A stretch of 64,000 nucleotides of DNA from an uncultured Clostridia bacterium. GTDB lineage: Bacteria > Bacillota > Clostridia > Christensenellales > Borkfalkiaceae. Shown here one piece after another: positions 10,845 to 18,345 of this stretch (position 1 is its first letter; every line of letters starts with the position of its first letter). The stretch is from assembly GCA_947598205.1 (NCBI GenBank), contig CANQFB010000005.1, positions 1 through 64,000 on the forward strand, read 5' to 3'. Position numbers and translations under genes: made by a program. The notes below the pieces were generated by a model. The model did not search any database and had not been told where the DNA came from. It worked only from the letters and a program-made list of their open reading frames with translations.

Positions 10845-10908
10845 GCCGCAAACATGCGCAAAACCGAACAAAGGCTTCCCTTTGCCCGTTTTTTTTGCGC
10901 ATTGCGGC
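10845..10908 (-). promoter_or_regulatory. large hairpin in the 5' leader of the giant gene
   Basis: Nested inverted repeats: GCCGCAA (10845-10851) with TTGCGGC (10902-10908), TGCGCAAAA (10855-10863) with TTTTGCGCA (10893-10901), and CAAAGG (10869-10874) with CCTTTG (10879-10884). They form one long imperfect stem in the roughly 170-nt leader between the predicted promoter and the ribosome binding site. No clean U tract follows on the minus strand, so it is not an obvious terminator. mRNA stabilisation or translational control is possible, but I assign no known class. Confidence 0.5.
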
Positions 10909-10932
10909 AATGTTTCTCTATTTCATATTTAT

Positions 10933-10961
10933 ACTTTATCACAAAAATTGTGTGTCGTCAA
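10933..10961 (-). promoter_or_regulatory. sigma-A promoter of the giant lipoprotein gene
   Basis: On the minus strand TTGACG, a 17-bp spacer and TAAAGT. The spacer contains CACAA-TTT-TTGTG, a small dyad that could be an operator. The leader would be about 170 nt. Confidence 0.6.
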
Positions 10962-11054
10962 CATGCTTTCCTCGATTTTTTTGAATTTTTTTGCAAAAAA
11001 ATTTTACAAATTCACAAAATTGCTCAATATCCCGAGAATTTTTTCGGAATAAGA

Positions 11055-11079
11055 CACAAAAACGCCCCCTTTGGGGGCG
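11055..11079 (-). terminator. intrinsic terminator after the polyferredoxin-TlpA gene
   Basis: Minus-strand hairpin CGCCCCC-AAA-GGGGGCG (11063-11079) followed directly by TTTTTGTG, placed 80 bp past the stop of the upstream gene. Confidence 0.85.
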
Positions 11080-11160
11080 CATGGCGGAATGGGAATGAGG
11101 CGATGCTTTGACAGGCCTCGTTCCCCGGCGGATCGGAAGAACGCGGTTTCCGCCACGGGT

Positions 11161-13341
11161 TCAAGCGGAAAGAAGGGCGGAGACGGCCTCTTCGACGGAA
11201 TCCCTCGTGACGTTCTCCTGCCAGATATAGCGGATGCGGCCTTCGCCGTCGAGAAGAAGGGTGAAGGGATAGGAATCCTTTCCGCCGAGCAGGGCATAGG
11301 TCTCGCTCGAAAAGAGCCCCGCGCCGTTATCCTGCGCAAAGATCACATCGCTCTGCGACCAAACCTTTTCTCCCCCGCCGAGCGAGGTGGTATCGAGCCA
11401 TGCCTGCACGCCCTCCATCGAAGCGGGGTTCGTGAAGATGCGCGCGCTGTGAATGGCCACGACGTCCATTTCTCCGCGGTGGGCGGCCGCAAGATCGGCG
11501 ATGGCGGGCATCTCCTCCTTGCAAGGGCCGCATTCGGTGTACCAGAAGTTGACGAGGACGAGCTTACCGCGGTGGGCGGAGAGGCGGAATACGCCCCCTT
11601 CCCCATAGGTGCGGAGGGCGAAATCGTAGCAGAGATCTCCCACGCGGTTGCCGTAGGCGGGCAAATTTTCGGGCGCGGAAGAGAGGGTAAACTGCACCTT
11701 GGAGAGCCCTTCGACGGTGGCAACGGTGATCTCCTCGCCCTGCGCATCGAGATAATAGAAGCGAAGCAGTGCGTTCGCGCTCTCGGATTCCACCGAATAA
11801 GCCGCGTCTTCGCGCACGGTGAAGTTGAAAAAGACGCTCTCCCCCGCGGCAACTTCGGCCTCATAGAGGCCCTCGGCGCGCTCGAGCTCGAAGGGATCAT
11901 CCCGCGTGCCGCTTCCCGAAAGGGGTTCTATGGCGGCGGGCGTCCCGGAGGAAGAGACGGAAAAGGTCACTTTCTCTGCGGCGCCGTCTTGCGTCGTCAC
12001 GCAGAGCGTGTAGGGCGCACCCGCCGTTACGGAGGGTTCGCTGTAGAAGAAGTTATAATAGATGAGCGCGCCCGCGAGGAGAGCGAGGGCGGCCGCCCAT
12101 GCCGCAAATTGCAACCAAAACGCCCTGCCGTGCTTCCTCTTCGCAGGCTTTTTGGGCACACCATGTCCGAGGTCGGCGGTTTGGGCGGAAGCGGGAACGG
12201 GAGGAGGCGTTTTCCCCTCTCCGGCGGTCGTTTCACAAGATGCGAGGGGGGCATGCCCGAGATCTTCCCCTTCGGCCGCGGGAACAAGACGCCTCTCGAG
12301 AAGGGAAGCAAGCGGCCTTTCTTCGGGCGCGGGAAGGGGTTCGACGGCATTCGCATGCACGAAGAGTTTGGAGCCCTTCCAGCTGATGGCATGGGCGGGG
12401 CACACGGCGATACATTCGCCGCAGTTGATGCACTCGTGGTCGCCGACGCGGCGGATATCCATCTTGCAGTGCGCAACGCACAGGCCGCAATCGGTGCACT
12501 TGTTCTTATCGAGCTTGACGCCGAGGAGGGCGAAGCGGTTAAAGAGGCCGTAGAGCGCGCCGAGCGGGCAGAGGAAGCGGCAGAAAAACCGATAGATGAA
12601 GATGGCGGCCGTCACAAAGGCGAAGAGCAGGACCGTCTTCCAAGTGAAGAGCGCGCCTAACCCGCCGAAGAGATCGCTGTTGGAGGGAGAGACGAGGAGC
12701 CCGAACCCGCCGCCGAGCGTGCCCGCGGGGCAGATATATTTGCAGAATGCGGGAACGCGGCTTCCGAACGCACCGAACATGACGGGCACGGCGACGACGA
12801 TCGCCGCGAGCAGGACATACTTCAGCCACGAGAAGATGCGCGTCAACCTCCCCTTTCTCACCTTGGGGGTCTTGATCTTATAGAGGAGGTCCTGCCCAAG
12901 CCCGACGGGGCACAAAAATCCGCAGATCGTCCGTCCGAGCAAAATGCCGTAGAGCATGAGGATGCCGAACACATAGTAGGGCGCGCGCGTCCCCGATGAG
13001 GCGAGCGCGTTCTGGAGAGCGCCCAGCGGGCATGCCCCCACCGCCCCGGGGCAGGAATAGCAGTTGAGCCCGGGCGTGCAGAGGTACTTCGTGTTGCCCT
13101 TGTAGATCCTTCCCGTCGCAAATCCCCTGATGTTGGCGTTGACGAGGAGGGCGGCATAGACCTGTATGAGGCGGCGTTTGGTGGGCTTATGCGTCTTCCA
13201 CCACCCCTTGAGGCGGGGGAGAAGTTTCTCCTTCGGGCGTCCTTTCCCCCGTACGATGCGCATGCAAAGGACCATGCATACCACGATCAGTACGCATACG
13301 ATAGAGATCAGAACTGCACCCATGGCGATGGCCGTTCGCAT
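11161..13341 (-). CDS. NapH-type polyferredoxin fused to an extracytoplasmic TlpA-like thioredoxin
   Basis: A 726-residue membrane redox protein. After an N-terminal helix come several transmembrane helices carrying CxxCP or CxxxCP motifs (CYSCPG, CGFLCPVG, CKYICPAG, CRFLCPLG). Two cytoplasmic 4Fe-4S clusters follow (CTDCGLC and CINCGEC, about residues 278-320), then a linker, another transmembrane helix (about 430-450), an outer domain, and a C-terminal TlpA/ResA-like thioredoxin fold with CGPC in NFWYTECGPCKEE. Inferred role: moving electrons from cytoplasmic ferredoxin across the membrane to reduce disulfides outside. The open frame extends six codons upstream from a TTG, but that stretch contains the GAAAGGAGGG ribosome binding site, so the ATG at 13341 is chosen. 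It lies 40 bp after the preceding gene in a two-gene operon. Confidence 0.9.
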   Translation of the reverse strand: MRTAIAMGAVLISIVCVLIVVCMVLCMRIVRGKGRPKEKLLPRLKGWWKTHKPTKRRLIQVYAALLVNANIRGFATGRIYKGNTKYLCTPGLNCYSCPGAVGACPLGALQNALASSGTRAPYYVFGILMLYGILLGRTICGFLCPVGLGQDLLYKIKTPKVRKGRLTRIFSWLKYVLLAAIVVAVPVMFGAFGSRVPAFCKYICPAGTLGGGFGLLVSPSNSDLFGGLGALFTWKTVLLFAFVTAAIFIYRFFCRFLCPLGALYGLFNRFALLGVKLDKNKCTDCGLCVAHCKMDIRRVGDHECINCGECIAVCPAHAISWKGSKLFVHANAVEPLPAPEERPLASLLERRLVPAAEGEDLGHAPLASCETTAGEGKTPPPVPASAQTADLGHGVPKKPAKRKHGRAFWLQFAAWAAALALLAGALIYYNFFYSEPSVTAGAPYTLCVTTQDGAAEKVTFSVSSSGTPAAIEPLSGSGTRDDPFELERAEGLYEAEVAAGESVFFNFTVREDAAYSVESESANALLRFYYLDAQGEEITVATVEGLSKVQFTLSSAPENLPAYGNRVGDLCYDFALRTYGEGGVFRLSAHRGKLVLVNFWYTECGPCKEEMPAIADLAAAHRGEMDVVAIHSARIFTNPASMEGVQAWLDTTSLGGGEKVWSQSDVIFAQDNGAGLFSSETYALLGGKDSYPFTLLLDGEGRIRYIWQENVTRDSVEEAVSALLSA

Positions 13342-13381
13342 CGTATTCCCTCCTTTCAAAAATTCCGAAACCCCGCTTGCA

Positions 13382-14212
13382 TCAGCCCAAACCGATGCAC
13401 TCGCGGCAGATCATGACGGCTTTGCCCAATACGTCGCCCGCGCCGCCGTTCAGAATACCGAGTATGAGAAAGACCGCCCCGAGCGCGAGGACCGCGATCC
13501 GTACGGCAAGGACAAAATATCTGTTTTCTGCGGCTCTCTGCGCGAACCCCGCCCAGCCCTCCCAAACGGGGGGAGGAAGGGGCGGATTGCCCTTCCCGAG
13601 CACGATCATGCGTTTTGCATAGAGAAGCGCTCTCGGCGCGATGAATTTATCGAGGACTACGGCCGCGACGGCGAGAAGAAAGGCCGTGCCGATCCACGGG
13701 GCGACGCGCCTTACCATGCGCACGATGTCGCCGTTGATGCCGCCGCCCGCCTCCGCCGCGGTGAAATGCGCGGCGTCCAGAATATACACGCAGGACATGA
13801 CGGCCGCGACGACGCCGAAGGCCGCGACGACGGCGAGCGAAAGCGTGCGGATGAGGACGTATTTCCGATAGCTCCTGCGCGCGGCGAGGTATTCTTCCCC
13901 CTCCCCCGCGGGAATACGGCGGGAGAGCGCAGAAAGGCTCTTCCTCGCATCCGCCTTCCTCCTTGCGGGAAGGGGCGGGCAGAGCATGGCGATAACGCCC
14001 CCGCCCACGGCGGCGACGAGCCATACGCATACGGGAATGAGAAGGCTTCTCAAACGCTCGCCCACGATCTCGCGGCTGTAGATCTCGCCCGAACCCGCTC
14101 CCGCGTAGTAGACGCTTGCAGTCCCGACGATAAAAAGCACGCCGACAAGCAGGGTGAGCGCCCCGAAAAAGATCTCGTATGCAGTCCGCACATTGCTTCC
14201 CCGATCGCGCAT
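13382..14212 (-). CDS. polytopic membrane protein ending in a CD1871A-like CXXC module
   Basis: 276 residues with about five transmembrane helices (about 13-35, 57-78, 123-145, 175-195, 235-255). The last 40 residues, a hydrophobic helix followed by KAVMICRECIGLG, closely match the small CD1871A-family CXXC proteins of clostridia as I remember them, which are normally free-standing and about 40 residues long. Here that module is fused to a larger membrane protein I do not recognise. GGGGAGG lies 5 nt before the ATG. It is the first gene of an operon with the polyferredoxin-TlpA fusion, so the terminal CXXC is a plausible electron donor or acceptor for that protein. Partnership is inferred from context. 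Confidence 0.85.
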   Translation of the reverse strand: MRDRGSNVRTAYEIFFGALTLLVGVLFIVGTASVYYAGAGSGEIYSREIVGERLRSLLIPVCVWLVAAVGGGVIAMLCPPLPARRKADARKSLSALSRRIPAGEGEEYLAARRSYRKYVLIRTLSLAVVAAFGVVAAVMSCVYILDAAHFTAAEAGGGINGDIVRMVRRVAPWIGTAFLLAVAAVVLDKFIAPRALLYAKRMIVLGKGNPPLPPPVWEGWAGFAQRAAENRYFVLAVRIAVLALGAVFLILGILNGGAGDVLGKAVMICRECIGLG

Positions 14213-14235
14213 TTCATCCTCCCCGATTTTTCCTT

Positions 14236-14265
14236 ATTATACGATAAAGAGGCGCGGCTTGTCAA
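14236..14265 (-). promoter_or_regulatory. promoter of the thiol-redox operon
   Basis: Minus strand: perfect TTGACA, 18-bp spacer, perfect TATAAT. It sits about 20 bp upstream of the ribosome binding site and immediately after the preceding gene's terminator. Confidence 0.85.
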
Positions 14266-14274
14266 GCAAAGCAA

Positions 14275-14303
14275 GGAAAAAGGCCGCCCGTGCGGGCGGC
14301 CTT
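14275..14303 (-). terminator. intrinsic terminator of the 1301-residue surface protein gene
   Basis: Perfect 11-bp stem AAGGCCGCCCG (14280-14290) with CGGGCGGCCTT (14293-14303), two-base loop, followed by TTTTTCC on the minus strand, 18 bp past the stop codon. Confidence 0.9.
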
Positions 14304-14321
14304 CACGCTTCAGACGATATT

Positions 14322-14852
14322 TTATTCGCCTACCTTGCCCCAGAATGCGGGACGGATGCCCTTCTTGCTCTTGACAAGCCCTGCCGCAAGGAGCTCTTCC
14401 GTGGTCTGGACGGGGATCTCGACGGCGGCGGGAGCATGGGCGGCCTTGGCGATGCCCGTCTTCTCCATGAGCTGGGCGATGAGTTCCTTCGCATACTTAA
14501 GGGAACGAGGGTTGCGGATGCGGAGCTTGGTGGGCACTGCCGCATATTTCGCAACGCCCGAAACGCTCTGCGTATGATACTTGGACGCAACTTCCTCGGG
14601 ATCGAGTGCGAGGTAGAGCACGAGCGTCTTGCCCTTGATCTGCATCTTGGCGCACTTATTCCTGCCCTTGTTGAAGGAATCTGCAGTCCAGCTGATGCGG
14701 GACTTCACACCCTTGTAGGAGACAAGTTCCGCCTTGATCTCATGGTAATACTTCCTCACGGTCTCATCCGCCTGTGCGATGCGGGCGGTGAAGCTCCGAT
14801 CGTACATCACGCCGTCTTGAGCCGTCGCCAGCTCGGTGTTTTGTGCCTTCAT
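14322..14852 (-). CDS. possible internal translation product: free cytoplasmic domain of the surface protein
   Basis: In the same frame as the 1301-residue protein, an ATG at 14852 is preceded by AAGGAGG (14858-14864) with 5-nt spacing, the best-matching ribosome binding site in the neighbourhood. It would give a 176-residue soluble protein (MKAQNTELATAQ...) consisting only of the MYDRSFTARI / YKGVKSRISW / LVLYLALDP domain. Either the gene makes two products, or a once separate gene was fused in and kept its start signal. The second product is an inference from the sequence alone. Confidence 0.5.
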   Translation of the reverse strand: MKAQNTELATAQDGVMYDRSFTARIAQADETVRKYYHEIKAELVSYKGVKSRISWTADSFNKGRNKCAKMQIKGKTLVLYLALDPEEVASKYHTQSVSGVAKYAAVPTKLRIRNPRSLKYAKELIAQLMEKTGIAKAAHAPAAVEIPVQTTEELLAAGLVKSKKGIRPAFWGKVGE

Positions 14853-17800
14853 GTTTTCCTCCTTAGATTCTACTGCGATGATCGCAGGTATTTCAGGTTT
14901 ATCTGCGGGCTCCTCGACGGGCTCTTCTTCAGGAACTTCCTCCGCGGGCTCTTCGACGGGCTCTTCCGCAGGAACTCCCTCTGCGGGCTCTTCGACGGGC
15001 TCTTCTTCGGGAACTTCCTCTGCGGGCTCTTCGACGGGCTCTTCTTCGGGAACTTCCTCCGCGGGCTCTTCGACGGGCTCTTCCGTCTCTTCCTCGGCGG
15101 GAGCTTCCTCTTCAGCTTCCTGCGCAATCTCTTGGGCTTCCTCTTCGGCGGCCGTCTCCTGCGCCGTCTTCTTCTTGAGAAGGATGGCGAGCAGGACGAT
15201 GGTCACGATGAGAAGGGCGATGATGATGGCGATCAGAAGCCACATCCACCACATGGAAGCGGCGGGGATCGCACCGAGCGCGGCGATGCCGTAGACGGAG
15301 AATTGCGTCGCGTCGAATTGCAGATACTCAAAGCCTTCTTCCGAGCGATAGGTGGTCGCGCTCACGAGCTCTGCGCCGCCGTCGGCAGGATAGTGCACGA
15401 TGACGAATTCATCCCCCTTGAACCCTTCGGGAATACGGATCCGAACGAGCAATTTCCCGGGAGTATGCAGTTCGTTGCCATCCGCATCGAGGACCTGAAT
15501 GTCGTAGGCCGCGCCGAGCGTCCCCTGTTTATCCTTGAGAATGGCATTGAGGAGCTTCTCATACTGCTTGAATTCGGAGGCGGGAACGTCGGTATGGCTG
15601 ACGCTGTCGCCGATAAATTCGCCGTATTGGTCGAAGACGTAGAGGTCGAGGCCGGCGTGATAGAGGAGGGTATCCACGTCCACGTCGCCGCCCGCGGACT
15701 TGATATGCCACGTAAGGGTCAAGGTGTTGACGTCATCCTTAAAGACATAGTCGTTTTCATCCTCGCCCTCGGCGATCGCGAAGGTCGCCACCGTCTCGTG
15801 CGTGCCCTCGGTCGTCGCCTTGTCGCCCGTATAGGTCACGGTGAGATATTCGGGAAGATCCGTCAAGGAGACGCGGTGTTCCTTCCCGTCGAACGTGGGA
15901 TCGGTCAAGGCATTGGTGTCATCCGTCACCCAATGATTGATAAAGTCGTTTACGTCGATGACGATGGGCGTGATCTCGAATTCTGCATCGGCGGGCTTAA
16001 TTATAGCCAATCCGTCTTTGGCCTTCACGGAGACGGAGTAGACGCCCGCATGGATGGCCTCCGTCACGACCGCATCATCCTTGGTCCAAACATATTCGAT
16101 GCGCTCGGCGATGTCGTCAGGAAGGTCGAGGAGAGAGACCTCGCCGATGTGATCTTCGCCGTCATATACGACGGGGGAATTGTTCTTCCACTTGTATCCC
16201 GTAAGATCGATGGCCTCTTGCTTTGCCGTGATCTTGAAGGTGTAGGCGCCGGGATCGTTTTCGATCGTGTATTCCTCGTCGACGGGGGCGACGGTCACGG
16301 AATAGCTGCCCACTTCCTTCACTTCGTTCACAGGTTCGCCGCCCTTCGTCCAGACATATTTGATCTGCCGGGCGATCTCCGCAGAAATCCCCTTCAGGGT
16401 GACGGCGTTCTGATGATCTTGCCCGTCATATTCGACGGAGACGGGGTTGCCGACCCACGTTGCGTCTGCAAGGTCGATGATCTTCTCTTCGCTCTCGCGG
16501 AAGAGTTTGACGGTGACGTCGTACCCGGGCATGGTCTCGAGGGCGGCGGGAACATCCTCCGTATCCTCTGCGTCTACCCAATAGGCGCCCTCCTCCGTCT
16601 CGCCGCCGAACTGCGCGATCGAGGCGCCGACGGGAAGGAGCATCTCCTTCGCATCCGCTCCCTCTTCGCCGAGATAGATGATCTTATAGAGCCCTTCGAT
16701 GTGCACATCCACGCGGAGGGCGACCGTACGGTCTGTATCGAGATATTCTTCGACGATGTCCACATAGGAGGCGACGTCGATATTGAGGGAATCGAGCACG
16801 GAGAAGGCCTTATCGATGACCGCTTTGATCCCCACTTCGCCCGAGGCGGAGAACTGCCCTTCGCCTTCATAGAAGTCGAGCGCGCATTTATCGGCGATCC
16901 GCGCGGGGATCTGCCCGAACAGGATCTCGGCCTTGCGCATGCACTTCTCATAGAAATCCTTATCCGAATGGAGCTTTCCGATGACCTTGCGGGCCACCTT
17001 CAGAATGGCCTCGTCGCCCTTGAAGAGCTCTACGAGGTAATGATCGTTCGCCTCGTCGGCGGCGAAGGCGAGCAGTTCGTCGAAGACGCTCTTCGCCTCC
17101 TCGAATGTGTATTCGCTCACCGTCTTCGTGCCGAGGAAGGAGAGAAGAATGTCCTTCGTGGCGGGCGTGATCTGTGCGGTATCCATGAAGCGGAGGAGAT
17201 ACTTCGCCGCCGCCTCGGGCACTCTGACGACTGCGGTGGGCACGCCGTCCGTGCGCGTCACATCGATGTATCTGTCGGCAAAGCGAAGCATCGTCTTGAG
17301 CTCGGAGGCGTCGCCCGTAAGGCCGAACGTCGCGTCGAATTTGAAGTTGCCGAGGTCGGTCTCGACGCCGATCTCATAGCCGAGAAGATGCTCGAGCTCT
17401 TCGGCGGAGGCATTCACGATGTCGGCGGGGCGGGGAAGCCTCGAGAGCAACGTCTTTACGCCGTCCGTCAAAATCTTTATATCGTCGTTGGAGTTCTCCA
17501 AGACGACGATGCCGTCCACCGTGACGCGGGTGAGGTGTTGGATCACGTCGCCGATGCCGTAGGAGGGCGCGCCGCCGTTTTCTTTGACCTCTTGCACGAG
17601 CTCCTGCGTATAGCCGTTGAGCTTTCCTTTGAGGTCGTCTTTTTCTTCCTTGGAACGATCGGGGTAGACCGTTTCGACGACTTCATCGAGGCGCTCCTGC
17701 ACTTCCTGCAGGAAATCATTGTAGTCGCCCATGCCCGCGCTCTCGTACATCTCGGCCGCATATTGGATCACGATGTCGTAGCCGCCGTCGAGATATTTCT

Positions 17801-18227
17801 CGACTTCGGCGGGATCGGAGAGGTGATCGGCTATGTACTTATCGATGTCTTCCTTCGTCAGATGGCCGATGTCGGGAAGATCGAGCGCAGGGGCCGCCAG
17901 CCTTTCCCGCCCCTTGCTCGCAGGGATGCTCGACCGCATGATCCCCTTCACGAAGAGATCTGTGACCACCGTCTTGAGGGTGGATCCCAACTCCCGAAAA
18001 TCTGTGGAAGTGGAATAGTCGAGGACGTTCGCATCGATCAACAGCCCGACGGAGGGGGCGTTCTCGTCGTAAGTGAGCGTGTAGAAGTCCCCTTCGTGCG
18101 TCATGACGCCGGCGGGCTCTGCCTCATCCGCATGCGCTCTTATGAGCGTCATTCCCCCCAATGCCATGAGGAGGGCGGCGAGGAACACCGCGATCGCGAG
18201 CGACCATCTTTTCAACGTTGATTTCAT
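14322..18227 (-). CDS. large membrane-anchored surface protein with a cytoplasmic C-terminal domain
   Basis: 1301 residues. Signal sequence (about 1-33, ending AHADE), a long extracellular helical region (about 60-540), then three or four immunoglobulin-like modules of the YDGxxH / VWTKxG / G-x-Y-SV type (about 565-860), and a beta-rich stalk. One transmembrane helix follows at about 1000-1027 (WWMWLLIAIIIALL...), then a run of KKK. Next are five 13-residue EEPVEEPAEEVPE-type repeats inside the cell and a globular domain of about 160 residues starting MYDRSFTARI and containing YKGVKSRISW and LVLYLALDP. That last domain is familiar from many gut Firmicutes proteins but has no function I can name. 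A perfect internal ribosome binding site precedes it (separate entry). The start follows an AAGGAAGG sequence. Own promoter and terminator. Confidence 0.9.
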   Translation of the reverse strand: MKSTLKRWSLAIAVFLAALLMALGGMTLIRAHADEAEPAGVMTHEGDFYTLTYDENAPSVGLLIDANVLDYSTSTDFRELGSTLKTVVTDLFVKGIMRSSIPASKGRERLAAPALDLPDIGHLTKEDIDKYIADHLSDPAEVEKYLDGGYDIVIQYAAEMYESAGMGDYNDFLQEVQERLDEVVETVYPDRSKEEKDDLKGKLNGYTQELVQEVKENGGAPSYGIGDVIQHLTRVTVDGIVVLENSNDDIKILTDGVKTLLSRLPRPADIVNASAEELEHLLGYEIGVETDLGNFKFDATFGLTGDASELKTMLRFADRYIDVTRTDGVPTAVVRVPEAAAKYLLRFMDTAQITPATKDILLSFLGTKTVSEYTFEEAKSVFDELLAFAADEANDHYLVELFKGDEAILKVARKVIGKLHSDKDFYEKCMRKAEILFGQIPARIADKCALDFYEGEGQFSASGEVGIKAVIDKAFSVLDSLNIDVASYVDIVEEYLDTDRTVALRVDVHIEGLYKIIYLGEEGADAKEMLLPVGASIAQFGGETEEGAYWVDAEDTEDVPAALETMPGYDVTVKLFRESEEKIIDLADATWVGNPVSVEYDGQDHQNAVTLKGISAEIARQIKYVWTKGGEPVNEVKEVGSYSVTVAPVDEEYTIENDPGAYTFKITAKQEAIDLTGYKWKNNSPVVYDGEDHIGEVSLLDLPDDIAERIEYVWTKDDAVVTEAIHAGVYSVSVKAKDGLAIIKPADAEFEITPIVIDVNDFINHWVTDDTNALTDPTFDGKEHRVSLTDLPEYLTVTYTGDKATTEGTHETVATFAIAEGEDENDYVFKDDVNTLTLTWHIKSAGGDVDVDTLLYHAGLDLYVFDQYGEFIGDSVSHTDVPASEFKQYEKLLNAILKDKQGTLGAAYDIQVLDADGNELHTPGKLLVRIRIPEGFKGDEFVIVHYPADGGAELVSATTYRSEEGFEYLQFDATQFSVYGIAALGAIPAASMWWMWLLIAIIIALLIVTIVLLAILLKKKTAQETAAEEEAQEIAQEAEEEAPAEEETEEPVEEPAEEVPEEEPVEEPAEEVPEEEPVEEPAEGVPAEEPVEEPAEEVPEEEPVEEPADKPEIPAIIAVESKEENMKAQNTELATAQDGVMYDRSFTARIAQADETVRKYYHEIKAELVSYKGVKSRISWTADSFNKGRNKCAKMQIKGKTLVLYLALDPEEVASKYHTQSVSGVAKYAAVPTKLRIRNPRSLKYAKELIAQLMEKTGIAKAAHAPAAVEIPVQTTEELLAAGLVKSKKGIRPAFWGKVGE
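14899..15090. repeat. 39-bp tandem repeat, about five copies, in the acidic tail
   Basis: Encodes four EEPVEEPAEEVPE-like 13-residue units and a fifth, shortened one. The copies are close but not identical at DNA level (one has EGVPA). In-frame, so copy-number change would lengthen or shorten the linker between membrane helix and cytoplasmic domain. Confidence 0.9.
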
Positions 18228-18308
18228 AGATGTTCTACCTTCCTTGAGTTTCTTCTTTCTTGCGGGCCGCAGGTCTCTCTCCGCGGCACGCCATAGTTTA
18301 CCTCTTCT

Positions 18309-18336
18309 ATTATATAATTTATAACGTAGTTGTCAA
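18309..18336 (-). promoter_or_regulatory. promoter of the 1301-residue surface protein gene
   Basis: Minus strand: TTGACA, 16-bp AT-rich spacer, TATAAT. It begins 10 bp beyond the stop codon of the upstream surface protein gene with no terminator between, so the upstream transcript may read through. Confidence 0.8.
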
Positions 18337-18345
18337 CAGCTTTTG

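Noticed and set aside
14154..18221. 1355-codon plus-strand frame opposite the surface protein gene
   Set aside because: It is antisense to a gene with clear signal, membrane helix, promoter and terminator, and its translation is low-complexity.
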